A stretch of DNA of 64,000 nt from UBA6224 sp963730375 (GTDB taxonomy: Bacteria; Patescibacteriota; Saccharimonadia; Saccharimonadales; UBA4665), in NCBI GenBank assembly GCA_963730375.1, contig CAVSRJ010000001.1, positions 186,001 through 250,000 on the forward strand, in the 5' to 3' direction. Each line of letters starts with the position of its first letter. Position 1 is the first letter of the stretch. Both the position numbers and the translations under genes were made by a program. This document shows positions 8,929-17,451 of this stretch, piece by piece. Below the pieces are notes generated by a model that worked only from the letters and a program-made list of their open reading frames with translations, was not told where the DNA came from and ran no database searches.

Positions 8929-9558
8929 CTAGGCGGGGATGTCGTTCTGGGGTTGTTGGTCGTCAACACCAAAGAGTTGTGTGTCGATAAAGGCCTCGAA
9001 CTCGTGCAGGTCAGAACCTTCGTTGTTCAGCACCAGATCTGAGCGTACTTTGACGGCGCCCATGTTCAGGCTGGCTGAGTCTCCACCTGGAGGGGCCTTC
9101 ATTTCCATCTCTTCTTCTACTTGGAACTGCTCAAATGTCTTATTGTCCTCACCGACGCGGCCACGCTCCTGAAGGTTACGCTGAATACGCTCGTAACGGG
9201 TGCGAATGTTGGCATCAACCCATACTACTATGCCACCCAGCTCGTGGATTTTGTCAGCTTCGAAGGGGTTACGGATGCTGTCGATTGCCACGCCACTGTA
9301 TTTGTCCTGCAGTTCTTCATACTGCTCGTAGGCACGGTCAACCAAGACGCTGTTGCCGTACTGTCGACGCCATTCAGCGCTGATAAGTCGTAAGTTTTCT
9401 CTCTCAATAGTCAAGCCACGACGACGCGCTTCCTCACGCAACAAGTCGGTGACTGATATGAACAAAAAGTTGTGCTTGAGCGCCAGAACGTGACCCGCAG
9501 CGCCCTTGCCAGCGCCATTGGTGCCGCTCAGCCCAATAATTTTTATATGATTTGCCAT
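8929..9558 (-). CDS. P-loop nucleotide kinase-like protein
   Basis: 209 residues. Walker A GTNGAGKG is at about residues 12-19, followed by a kinase-type lid arrangement (RTRYERIQRNLQERGR, about residues 122-137). The layout resembles dephospho-CoA kinases and (deoxy)nucleoside monophosphate kinases, including an IDSIRNPFEAD segment after the P-loop domain. The substrate is unassigned. It lies just downstream of rpoD on the same strand (19 bp gap). TACAAT overlaps a GGAGGG Shine-Dalgarno-like stretch before the ATG, so both leaderless and normal initiation are possible. Confidence 0.75.
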   Translation of the reverse strand: MANHIKIIGLSGTNGAGKGAAGHVLALKHNFLFISVTDLLREEARRRGLTIERENLRLISAEWRRQYGNSVLVDRAYEQYEELQDKYSGVAIDSIRNPFEADKIHELGGIVVWVDANIRTRYERIQRNLQERGRVGEDNKTFEQFQVEEEMEMKAPPGGDSASLNMGAVKVRSDLVLNNEGSDLHEFEAFIDTQLFGVDDQQPQNDIPA

Positions 9559-9577
9559 CTACCCTCCATTGTACCAG

Positions 9578-10720
9578 CTAGCCTTTGATGTAGTCGTGGA
9601 GCTTTTTGGCGTCGCGATGCTTGCGCAGCTTGGCGAGTGCCTTTGCCTCAATCTGTCGAATGCGCTCACGGGTAACCGCAAACTCCTGGCCGACTTCCTC
9701 GAGCGTGTGGCTCTTGCCGTCCTCGAGTCCAAAACGAAGCTTGATAATTTTCTGTTCGCGCTCAGTCAGGCCACTCAACATATCTTTGACCTGCTCTTTG
9801 AGCAGCTGGTTAGTGGCAGATTCCTCGGGGCTGATGGTGTCTTCGTCCTCGATAAAGTCAGATAGCACACTGTCCTCTTCGTCATCACGGATGGACGCAT
9901 CGAGCGAGGAAATATCCTGCTTAATTTTCATGATGTGCTCGACTTTTTCAACCTCAATTTCCATGGCCGCCGCAATTTCTTCGTTGGTCGGTTCGCGGTT
10001 GAGATCCTGGGTTAGACGACGCTGGGTTCGCAGCAGTTTGTTGATGGTCTCGACCATGTGGACGGGGATACGGATGGTGCGAGCTTGGTCCGCAATGGCA
10101 CGAGTGATAGCCTGACGAATCCACCAAGTTGCGTAGGTGCTGAACTTGAATCCCTTGTCCGGGTCGAATTTCTCGACAGCGCGCAACAGACCAGTATTGC
10201 CTTCCTGAATCAAGTCTAGGAGGTCCAGGCCACGTCCGACATAGCGCTTGGCAATCGACACGACCAGGCGCATGTTAGCCTCGGCCATTTGATCTTTGGC
10301 AATTTGCTCGCCAGCCACCACACGGTGCGCCAACTCCAGCTCCTGCTCAGCCGTCAGCAGTGGAATCTTACCGATTTCACGCAAATACAATCGAACAGAG
10401 TCGTCCGACACATCATCTTCGAGATAGGTTGGGTTGGCAGCATTAGCAATGACCTCTTCGTCTTCGTCATCATCAGCCCATTCACCACTAAATTCGGCGG
10501 TGGGCTCGGCGGTCGTTACCTCGACGCTGGCATCTGCCAGCTCGGTCAGCAGCGCGTCCAGTACTTCGGCGTTTGCCGGGGTGTCGGGAATGGCCGTATT
10601 AATTTCTTTCTGGCTGATGTGCCCAGCTTTTTTGGCATCGGCAATCAGCTGGGTCTTAACCTGCTCTATGTTCACATCCTCTTTTGGTTTGTCGTCTGGC
10701 TTTTTCTTAGCTTTTGCCAC
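9578..10720 (-). CDS. rpoD: RNA polymerase primary sigma factor
   Basis: 380 residues starting with GTG at 10720, with AGGAGGT 5 bp upstream. Region 1.1 is short and acidic. Region 1.2 begins around DSVRLYLREIGK. Region 2 contains DLIQEGNTGLLRAVEKFD and the -10 recognition helix STYATWWIRQAITRAI. Region 3 and region 4.2 (VTRERIRQIEAKALAKLR) are complete. It directs housekeeping transcription. The TANNNT boxes seen throughout the window agree with a sigma-70 of this type. Its GTG overlaps the dnaG stop by one base, giving the common dnaG-rpoD pair. Confidence 0.96.
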   Translation of the reverse strand: MAKAKKKPDDKPKEDVNIEQVKTQLIADAKKAGHISQKEINTAIPDTPANAEVLDALLTELADASVEVTTAEPTAEFSGEWADDDEDEEVIANAANPTYLEDDVSDDSVRLYLREIGKIPLLTAEQELELAHRVVAGEQIAKDQMAEANMRLVVSIAKRYVGRGLDLLDLIQEGNTGLLRAVEKFDPDKGFKFSTYATWWIRQAITRAIADQARTIRIPVHMVETINKLLRTQRRLTQDLNREPTNEEIAAAMEIEVEKVEHIMKIKQDISSLDASIRDDEEDSVLSDFIEDEDTISPEESATNQLLKEQVKDMLSGLTEREQKIIKLRFGLEDGKSHTLEEVGQEFAVTRERIRQIEAKALAKLRKHRDAKKLHDYIKG

Positions 10721-12478
10721 TACGTACCTCCTGCGGTTCGTTTAAGTAATTCGTCGAGTTGTTTTGCTTTGATAAGAAGCGACTGTGATTCGTCGTCGTT
10801 GGCTTCGCGTAATTGCGCTGCCAGGTGTTGTTTTTGCTGTTTTACGTAAGTTTCCACCAATCGTGCCTTCAGTCGAGCCGCTTCGTAACGAAGCTCGTTC
10901 AGCTCGAGACCCTGGTAGAGCTCTTCATACTGTACTCCGAGTAGCTTAACATATGTCTCCAGAGGTCGCAACGCGGCTTGGCGTGTGTCGCCAGCGCCCG
11001 CAAAGTCAGGGTGATCACGCAAAAACCGCAGCAATTGCTGCGCCTCCTCGTGACTGAACATGTCGTCTGTCATTGAGTCGAGGTAGCTGCGTAGCTCAGG
11101 CCGATGCAACAGCAACGCGATGAAATGGTCCTGTTGTTTTTGGTGTTCAATGACTGGCTTTGGTGGTAGTTCGATGGGTGCTTGGCGACGTTTGAGTGGG
11201 CGTGAGGACGGGCCAGTGCCAGCCTGCTGCATCTTGGCACTCAGTGCCTCCTTGCTACTGTCGATGGCTCGTCCAATCACCCCAAGATAATGGTCCTGCT
11301 CGACTGGATCATTCAATGCTTTGACCACTGGCAACAGGACATCACTAAACTCGCGCTTGCCCTGCGCGCTGTCCAGATCGAGTGCCAATTTATAGCGTTC
11401 GAGCAGCCAGTCCAGCGCGTACTGTGGTGATTGAATAACTTTTTGCCACATGCTCGGGTCTTGCTTGATAAGTTCGTCCGGGTCCTTGCCGCTCGGGATG
11501 GTGACGACGCTCAGGCTTACCTTGGTCTTGCTGGCTATAGGGATGGCTCGCTCAGTTGCGGTCATGCCGGCATTGTCCGCATCAAAGCTCAGGCGAATAT
11601 CGCCAGTCAGTCGCGATAATGCCTTCAGGTGCTGTTCGGTCAGGGCGGTACCCGCCGTGGCTACCACCTGCCTGACACCGGCCTGATGACTCATGATCAC
11701 GTCCAGGTTCCCTTCGGCCAGCACCACGTATTTTTCCTTTCGAATGGCCTGTTTGGCCAGGTGCAGGCCGTAGACATGACGGCTCTTGTCGTACAGTGGC
11801 GTAGCCGGTGTATTGATATACTTCGGGGCATTTGGCTCATCAATCAGGATACGAGCGGTGAACCCGACGACCCTCCCCTGTCCATCACACAGCGGTATCA
11901 TCACGCGCCCACGAAAGAGGTCGCTGCCGTAGCGACTCGTCAGATCCGGCAAGTTTGACATCTTGCTCGCGATAGCCGCGCTTTTTCAGGAAATCGACGA
12001 GTGCCGTGCCATTGTTGGGCGCGTAGCCCAGCCGCCACTCCAGCGCCGTATCCTTGGTAAACTGGCGCTTCTTGAACACATACTCAATCGCATCCTGGCT
12101 GCCCGATAGTTGGGTCTGGTAGAACTTGGTGGCCAGCTCCAGGATTTCATACAGCTTTTCCTTGCTCGGACCTTTTTTGCTGCCTCCTTGAGTACGAAAT
12201 TGCTCCAGGTCGACGCCGGCCTTGCGCGCCAGCAGCTCCAGTGTTTCCCTGAACTCCAACCCCTCCATCTGCATGACAAAGCTAAACATATCGCCACCCT
12301 TGCCGCTACTGAAGTCATGCCATATTTGCTTCTCGGGGCTGACCATAAAGCTAGGAGTTCGCTCATTGCTAAATGGACTCAGACCCTTCCAGTTGCGACC
12401 GGCACGCTTCAGCTGGACGTATTCACTGATTACGTCCTCGATACTTAGGCGACTTTTGACCTCATCGACTGCATCCAT
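10720..12478 (-). CDS. dnaG: DNA primase, zinc ligands absent, apparent +1 frameshift
   Basis: Two overlapping frames together make one DnaG. The N-terminal part (12478 to about 11944) has the CHC2-type fold and start of the RNA polymerase domain. The C-terminal part (about 11943 to 10720) has FRGRVMIP, the TOPRIM EG and SFDADNAG motifs. Reading continues properly only if one base is skipped at about 11944 (GGA T CTG). The four zinc ligands of bacterial DnaG (Cys, His, Cys, Cys) are replaced by Ser34, Ser37, Asp55 and Ser58, although the surrounding consensus (TPSF, VSPEKQ, GGD) is kept. TACAAT lies 8 bp before the ATG. The frameshift may be a sequencing error. Confidence 0.9.
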
Positions 12479-12538
12479 CTGTCAATATTGTACGCTATCT
12501 GTTGACCAGAGAGCTAGGACTCTATCGTTGGCCTGCTG

Positions 12539-12973
12539 CTACTCTTGGCTGGACGTGTCTGCATCAACAAGTTTGCGAACTGCTCGAGTAAATCCTGTAT
12601 TTTCTACGACACGACGCTTCTCGTGACTAAATGTTAGTTTCGTGACCGGCAACCATGTAATCTCTACCCCTCGCCAGTCAGTATCTTCAAAGCCTTCACC
12701 CGGACGAGGTGTCCACGTTGAGTCGGGTTTTACAACATGGACGTGCAGATCTCCGTCTTCGTTCTTGGTGATGCAAAGCGACATTCCACTTTCTAGCCCA
12801 GCGGTAGCGTGCGCTTGATTATTTAACCAACAACGTCGCTGCTCATCCACTCCTAGCGCTTCCCCATAGGCGTACACTTTGTCCCCGGGTTGCATCTCAT
12901 GGATACGTGAAGTTTCAAGCACCTCTGGTAACGAGGCCTGGGAAGATTCGTTGGGGCTTTCGAAATTTGGCAT
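12539..12973 (-). CDS. Hypothetical protein
   Basis: 144 residues, hydrophilic and probably cytoplasmic, with no membrane segment or recognised motif. It has a beta-rich centre containing conserved-looking GDKVYAYGEALG and LCITKNEDGDLHV stretches. It is a single gene between dnaG and the divergent gene at 13116. Function is unknown. The start is the ATG at 12973; AGGAATGG lies upstream but is a weak ribosome site. Confidence 0.5.
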   Translation of the reverse strand: MPNFESPNESSQASLPEVLETSRIHEMQPGDKVYAYGEALGVDEQRRCWLNNQAHATAGLESGMSLCITKNEDGDLHVHVVKPDSTWTPRPGEGFEDTDWRGVEITWLPVTKLTFSHEKRRVVENTGFTRAVRKLVDADTSSQE

Positions 12974-13115
12974 CGTGACTATCCATTCCTATGATGTTCA
13001 ACCGCTGTTGCACATATTAATTTGTAAAATAGTACACCTTATTGCGCTTTTTGCAAGCAACAGCGGTATGACGACTAGCGAAGGTGGCGGTTTTTTTGTA
13101 CTATAAGCACTAGCT

Positions 13116-13769
13116 ATGCCTCCACAAAATCCATATACTCCTCCCCGTATTCCAACACCTGGTTCAGGCCAGCCCCAGCACCCCGCGCAACCAATCACGA
13201 ACAGCCCCTACGACTTCATCATGAACTCGGGTGGGACAGGACAAAAGCCAAAGATTGCCCGCACCGGCGGCTCAAAGTTACCACTTATCATCGGTGGCGC
13301 TGTCATTGCCATCATCATTATCGTTGTCATCATTGCCAACCTCGGCGGCAGCTCAGCGACACCACGGCTATTGAGTATCGCCCAACAACAGACCGAGATT
13401 TCGCGTGTAGCCGCATTAAATTTCGAAAACCTGACCACCAGCTCGGCCAAGAACTTCGCTATTAACACCAACTTGACCATGTTGTCGACACAATCAAGCT
13501 ATCTCAAGTTCCTAGCTAGTAACGGCTCCGGGGTCGACCCCAAAGATCTGACGACTACCAAAAACTCGCAAACCGACACCCTGCTCAGCGCCGCTGCCGA
13601 GAACGGCACGCTAGATAGTGCCACAAAAACGGAGCTGGTCAACGAACTAACCAAGTACCAACAGACGCTCAAAACCGCCTACGACGAGAGCACCAGCACC
13701 GTAGCCAAGACGGAATACAAACTACTCTTCGACGAGGCCGCCCTGCTCATCGAGCAGAGCACGCACTAA
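13116..13769 (+). CDS. Single-pass membrane protein with Pro-rich N-terminus
   Basis: 217 residues. There is a Pro/Gln-rich cytoplasmic N-terminus (about 1-50), one strongly hydrophobic segment (about 55-75) and an extracytoplasmic helical domain rich in Thr, Ser and Gln. The layout (Pro-rich tail, one TM helix, alpha-helical outer domain) is common in surface proteins of this lineage, but I cannot name a family. TACTAT (about 13099) lies 11 bp before the ATG, giving at most a very short leader. Confidence 0.65.
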   Translation: MPPQNPYTPPRIPTPGSGQPQHPAQPITNSPYDFIMNSGGTGQKPKIARTGGSKLPLIIGGAVIAIIIIVVIIANLGGSSATPRLLSIAQQQTEISRVAALNFENLTTSSAKNFAINTNLTMLSTQSSYLKFLASNGSGVDPKDLTTTKNSQTDTLLSAAAENGTLDSATKTELVNELTKYQQTLKTAYDESTSTVAKTEYKLLFDEAALLIEQSTH

Positions 13770-13773
13770 TAAA

Positions 13774-14032
13774 CTATGCAGTAACTAGTTGATACGAATG
13801 CCGAATGAGGCCCTGGATTTCGTCCCACGGCAGCTGACCGGACAGCACCACGGTGTTCCAGTGAACTGACCATGAGACAAACCAAGGGTTTTTCTCATCG
13901 CGCCGGCAAAAAGGCGTGACTTTTTGTCGGGCTGCTCTTTTCCTATGCAGTAACTAGTTGATACGAATGCCGAATGAGGCCCTGGATTTCGTCCCACGGC
14001 AGCTGACCGGATAGCACCACGGTGTTCCAGTG
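13774..14032. repeat. 90-bp direct repeat: duplicated 3' end of the YjbR-like gene
   Basis: Positions 13774-13863 and 13943-14032 are identical except for one C/T difference (13842 versus 14011). The second copy is the 3' end of the MmcQ/YjbR gene. The first is a detached fragment 169 bp away with no start. The 79 bp between them contain the small palindromic element at 13872. Confidence 0.92.
13872..13944. repeat. Dispersed palindromic element (copy 1 of 2)
   Basis: It begins with the hairpin ATGAGA-CAAACC...GGTTTT-TCTCAT and ends in GGCTGCTCTTTTCCT. An element with the same two ends but a different palindromic middle is at 47286-47368. Here it separates the two copies of the 90-bp repeat. 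The role is unknown. The first hairpin could act as a terminator, but its T-run lies inside the stem. Confidence 0.7.
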
Positions 14033-14260
14033 TTTTTTGTTCAGGTGATAGCCGGGCATGACGCTTTCGTACTTTTCACGCAGCACGTTGCTGAGCTGCG
14101 GATCGCACTTGAGGCTGATATTGACCGGTACTTTGCCCTCAGGGATGAGCGCAAACATTTTATCGTTCACCTTGTACACAGCTACACCTTCGCCGAACGG
14201 ATACTCACGCACCGCATGCGGCATACTCAATACATACTCTTCAACAGTCTTGTGATCCAT
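13943..14260 (-). CDS. MmcQ/YjbR family protein
   Basis: 105 residues, the full length of this small double-wing family. Recognisable blocks are YPFGEGVAVYKVNDKMFALI, then VNISLKCDP and an MPGYHLNKKHWNTV segment. YjbR-like proteins have a DNA-binding-like fold, but their cellular role is not settled. A TACACT box 7 bp before the ATG suggests a leaderless message. The last 90 bp are duplicated just downstream. Confidence 0.88.
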   Translation of the reverse strand: MDHKTVEEYVLSMPHAVREYPFGEGVAVYKVNDKMFALIPEGKVPVNISLKCDPQLSNVLREKYESVMPGYHLNKKHWNTVVLSGQLPWDEIQGLIRHSYQLVTA

Positions 14261-14415
14261 TATAAATAGTGTAATACAATCTGCCTGGCAGTGCAGCAGT
14301 TCGCCATTGCTGAGACTGTGCTTAATCCGTCAACCCCCTTCTAACCCCTGGCCTTGCCGAGTTTATTACAACAGCGGTGCTACCATGAATAGATTAGTAA
14401 TAACGGGAGGTGAAC

Positions 14416-15210
14416 ATGACGAATGTAGATGGTAGTGTATCGTCAATCAGCAGCTCTTTCAGTGACTACTGGGATAGGTTTGTGGACTTTTTGCCGCAGC
14501 TTATCGCCGCGCTGATCCTGATACTGATTGGTATTATTGTCGCGTCAATATTGAGCGCGCTAGCCAAAAAAATAACCGAATTCATCGAAAATGAAAAACA
14601 TGTTGCGACGTTTGTTAAACGCTGGGGCATCCGGGTGCGAGCCGCCAAGTTTGTCGGGATGTTCGTCTGGTGGATATCCTTCTTGGTCTTCTTGAGTGCC
14701 GCGGTGCAGATTCTGGCCATCCCGGTCATAACTGACACCATCAACTCACTGGTCGCCTATGCGCCACAACTATTTGCCGCTGCTGTCGTGGCTGGCCTAA
14801 CGCTGGTTGCTGGTAGGGTCGTGCGTAGTTTGGTGGTCGCAGCTATCGATGGAGCCGGCCTGCGAGGTAGCGGCTTTATCGGGACCGCAGTATACGTGGC
14901 AGTGTTGGTCTTTGGCTTTACACTTGCTGCCGCGCAGCTCGGCCTAGACACCTCACTTGTCACAGCTAATGTCACCGTGGTCGTCGGTGCCTTTGCGCTG
15001 GCTGGTGCGCTGGCCTTTGGTCTAGGAGCTCGCGATGTTGCCGGCAGCATTGTGTCCAGCTGGGGCACACGAGGACTCGTCAAAAAGGGTCAAACCATCA
15101 CCGTCGACGGTGTGAAAGGCAAAATTACCAGGGTTACGCATGCAGGAGTAGTCCTAGATACGAGTAACGGCGATATGGTAGTGTCGCACGCTCGCTTGCT
15201 GAAGAAATAA
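14416..15210 (+). CDS. MscS-type mechanosensitive channel-like protein
   Basis: 264 residues. ATG 14416 is chosen over an in-frame GTG at 14410, because the GTG lies inside the strong GGGAGGTG ribosome site. There are about four to five membrane helices. The last is a Gly/Ala-rich pore-type helix (AFALAGALAFGLGARDVAG), followed by a short beta domain (KKGQTITVDGVKGKITRV) ending in SNGDMVVSHARLLKK, as in the MscS middle domain. The large C-terminal domain of E. coli MscS is absent. It probably releases solutes on hypo-osmotic shock. Confidence 0.85.
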   Translation: MTNVDGSVSSISSSFSDYWDRFVDFLPQLIAALILILIGIIVASILSALAKKITEFIENEKHVATFVKRWGIRVRAAKFVGMFVWWISFLVFLSAAVQILAIPVITDTINSLVAYAPQLFAAAVVAGLTLVAGRVVRSLVVAAIDGAGLRGSGFIGTAVYVAVLVFGFTLAAAQLGLDTSLVTANVTVVVGAFALAGALAFGLGARDVAGSIVSSWGTRGLVKKGQTITVDGVKGKITRVTHAGVVLDTSNGDMVVSHARLLKK

Positions 15211-15230
15211 TTCATTACGCAAGCACAGCA

Positions 15231-15258
15231 AAAACCCCGGTCAAAGAACCGGGGTTTT
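15231..15258. terminator. Intrinsic terminator, likely bidirectional
   Basis: An 11-bp stem AAAACCCCGGT / ACCGGGGTTTT with a short loop lies just after the MscS-like gene. The flanking A and T runs would let it also stop transcription arriving from the convergent gene at 15339. Confidence 0.85.
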
Positions 15259-15338
15259 GTATGTTTTGATTCTGGGTGGTGCGAGGGTTGGTCTATTCCT
15301 TGGGTTAGGAAAGAGTAGCCCTCGCAGCCACATGGTGT

Positions 15339-15920
15339 TCAGGAGGTGCAGTGGCGCAGGATGGCCGCCTCGTCCCAGATGACGACATGGCCGGTGAGCG
15401 CCTCTCGGACCTGGTCCTGGTCCAGACTGGCGTAGGGGTGGTCATCGGTGATGACGACCACGCTGGGGTCCGCCATCATTCGCTGGATCCGGTTGAAGCT
15501 GATCTTCTGCGGGGGCATGTCACCCTCGAAGTAGCTGTAGACCTGCTCGGACCGGAAACGGATCCCCTCCTCGTTGTCGTCGCCCAGGTACACCAGCCAG
15601 CTCCAGTTGTGACCCGACCGGTAGTCCGTGATGCGGTACAGGCCGCGGGCACTGTCGGTGCTGAAGGGGACCAGGCTGTTCACCCCGAGGTTGTAGTTGA
15701 ACCACTCGCTGAGGGAGGCCTCCTCCGTGGGGATGAGGCTCGCAGCCCTCGGCGACGAGGCGTACACCCGTGAGCTGACGCTACCGCCAGGAGCTCTCTG
15801 CCAGCCGACGATGGCGTCGACCAGGTCGTCCTCACCGAGCAGCAGGTAGTTGGTGCCGATGGGGACCGTGCGGTTCCCGTTCCCGGTGAACGGGCTGGTG
15901 GTTGGCTGTGACAGGGACAA
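15339..15920 (-). CDS. GC-rich hypothetical protein, probably acquired
   Basis: About 193 residues if it starts at TTG 15920, which has GAAGG 8 bp upstream; GTG 15929 is also possible. The composition differs from neighbours. By eye, 39 of 60 bases in 15541-15600 are G or C, and codons end mostly in G/C, while the flanks 15930-16040 are AT-rich. The protein has no membrane segment. It starts its homologous-looking part with VPIGTNYLLLGEDDLVDAI and ends in HVVIWDEAAILRHC. I do not recognise it. High-GC, actinobacterial-style codon use suggests transfer, perhaps from a host cell. Confidence 0.6.
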   Translation of the reverse strand: MSLSQPTTSPFTGNGNRTVPIGTNYLLLGEDDLVDAIVGWQRAPGGSVSSRVYASSPRAASLIPTEEASLSEWFNYNLGVNSLVPFSTDSARGLYRITDYRSGHNWSWLVYLGDDNEEGIRFRSEQVYSYFEGDMPPQKISFNRIQRMMADPSVVVITDDHPYASLDQDQVREALTGHVVIWDEAAILRHCTS

Positions 15921-16043
15921 AACAATCACCTTCTCTATCAATGGCTTTCGCCAGATGCTACACCATGCAGCATGGAAGCTGAGTATACAGCCTAGATACA
16001 TATCATTCAATAGTTTTGTGTTTTTGACTACAAACTTAGTTCG

Positions 16044-16610
16044 TTAGTCGTTGTCTGTGTGTGGCGACTGTAGCCATTCCAGGTAGTACTGCCACTCGGC
16101 GATACTTGCCTGGATGTCGTCAAACGCGCGATGCACTTCCCTCTTCTCGTACTCAACGCCGTAGCGACCCTGCATATACAGTTTTAGCGAGCTAACATCG
16201 AGCATCCGGTAATGTAGCTTGAGGTCGAGGCTCGGCCACCACCGCTCAATAAATTTACGGTCGCTATGGATGCTGTTGCCTGCTAGCACGGCAGGTTCGT
16301 CGCCGAATTGTTCGCGTACAAGCTGTATTAATTCTTGTTCAACATCCTTGCTAGGCTTGCCCGTTTGGACTTTCTGAATAAATTCGTCGCGGTTCGCAGG
16401 GTAATCTTTCCACCAGATATTTTTCTGCATGCGTTCGACAACGGTTTTTTGTGGGTGCTGCACAATCGCTTCGTAGCTGGCCAATGTCTTGAAATGAAAA
16501 TCAGTAATCTCAGCGGCGACTTCTAGGATTACATCGTGTTGCGGATCAAGTCCAGTCATCTCCAAGTCAACCCACAGCAGCTTGGTTGGCAGTCGCTTTT
16601 TATCAATCAT
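16044..16610 (-). CDS. orn: Oligoribonuclease
   Basis: 188 residues from ATG 16610. The ATG at 16619 overlaps a TATAAT box (16623-16618) that lies 7 bp before 16610, so the downstream start is preferred. DEDDh exonuclease motifs are clear: LLWVDLEMTGLDP (first Asp and Glu), AGNSIHSDRKFIERWWP (third motif) and HRAFDDIQASI (His and last Asp). It degrades 2-5 nt RNAs to mononucleotides at the end of mRNA decay. Confidence 0.95.
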   Translation of the reverse strand: MIDKKRLPTKLLWVDLEMTGLDPQHDVILEVAAEITDFHFKTLASYEAIVQHPQKTVVERMQKNIWWKDYPANRDEFIQKVQTGKPSKDVEQELIQLVREQFGDEPAVLAGNSIHSDRKFIERWWPSLDLKLHYRMLDVSSLKLYMQGRYGVEYEKREVHRAFDDIQASIAEWQYYLEWLQSPHTDND

Positions 16611-16651
16611 TGTGGTCATTATACCTTGGCACCACTACTGGGGCAAAAACA

Positions 16652-16678
16652 AACACCGGTCGGGGCACGACCGGTGTT
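16652..16678 (-). terminator. Intrinsic terminator after the FMN reductase gene
   Basis: An 11-bp perfect stem AACACCGGTCG / CGACCGGTGTT with a 5-base loop. On the minus strand it is followed by a T-rich run (TTTGTTTTTG), placing it 20 bp past the stop of the gene at 16699. Confidence 0.85.
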
Positions 16679-16698
16679 CACACATAAGTCTCTCGTGC

Positions 16699-17295
16699 TT
16701 ATGCAGGGGTGGTAGCAAGTTCGGCACGATTCGCGAGAAGCGCCTCTCCGTACCAGGCCAAGTCTGCCACTGCTGCCTTAAGGGCAGCTTGGGGACCATA
16801 GGGGTTTGCCCTCAAATCTTCATTCAGATTACCCTCGTCGTCGATGAGCTCAGCTGCTCGGCCAACCAAGAACACTGCCTTTGGCGTGGTCACACCCAAC
16901 GCACCCGGTATGATACCGCGTAGATGCGAGACAGCTTGCGCACCGCCGGTTGAGCCGTGCGCCACGATAGCGATTGGCTTTTTTTCGAACTGAAAGTCGA
17001 CAAAATCTATCGCGTTCTTTAACACTCCCGAAATCGAGCGGTTATACTCTGGTGTCACTATTATGTAGGCGTCTGCCTCGGCAATTTTGTCCAGGAACTC
17101 CTGTACGGCGGCCACCGGCTGGCGCTCTGGGTTGTACTGCGGCGAGATTGCTTCGTCGAATAACGGCAGCTCATAATCTGCCAGGTCGACAACCTCGACG
17201 TCTCCTATGGCTTCCGCTTCGTGCGCTGCCCACTTTGCAACCTTATCACTAACCCGACCAGATCGAGTGCTCCCAACAATAACTTGTATCTTCAC
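16699..17295 (-). CDS. NAD(P)H-dependent FMN reductase family protein
   Basis: 198 residues with a flavodoxin-like fold. The N-terminal VGSTRSGRVSDKVA loop binds FMN phosphate, TPEYNRSISGVLKNAIDF is the signature of the NADPH-dependent FMN/quinone/azo reductase family, and HGSTGGAQAVSHLR follows. It probably reduces quinones, flavins or electrophiles. An AGGAGGAAC ribosome site precedes the ATG. It is divergent from an HxlR-type regulator, the usual arrangement for a redox- or electrophile-responsive switch. Confidence 0.9.
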   Translation of the reverse strand: MKIQVIVGSTRSGRVSDKVAKWAAHEAEAIGDVEVVDLADYELPLFDEAISPQYNPERQPVAAVQEFLDKIAEADAYIIVTPEYNRSISGVLKNAIDFVDFQFEKKPIAIVAHGSTGGAQAVSHLRGIIPGALGVTTPKAVFLVGRAAELIDDEGNLNEDLRANPYGPQAALKAAVADLAWYGEALLANRAELATTPA

Positions 17296-17451
17296 GGTGT
17301 TCCTCCTTTATGCTATACTTTTTATAGCTATGGCTAATACTATACATTATATAGCAATACTATAGCAAGAGAACGGAGCGTAAAAATGAGCTTGTTTATT
17401 TTTATAGCGAGTACTCGCAGCAATATCACGTAGTGATATACTTTGTAAAGT
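17296..17451. promoter_or_regulatory. Divergent control region with palindromes, likely HxlR operators
   Basis: Near the regulator are ATATCAC-GTA-GTGATAT (17423-17439) and TACTTTGTAAAGTA (17439-17452). They overlap the TATACT -10 box at 17437-17442, so binding there would repress the regulator. Near the reductase, GCTATA-CTTTT-TATAGC and repeated TATAG/CTATA motifs (about 17312-17365) could be sites for the other direction. Confidence 0.55.
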
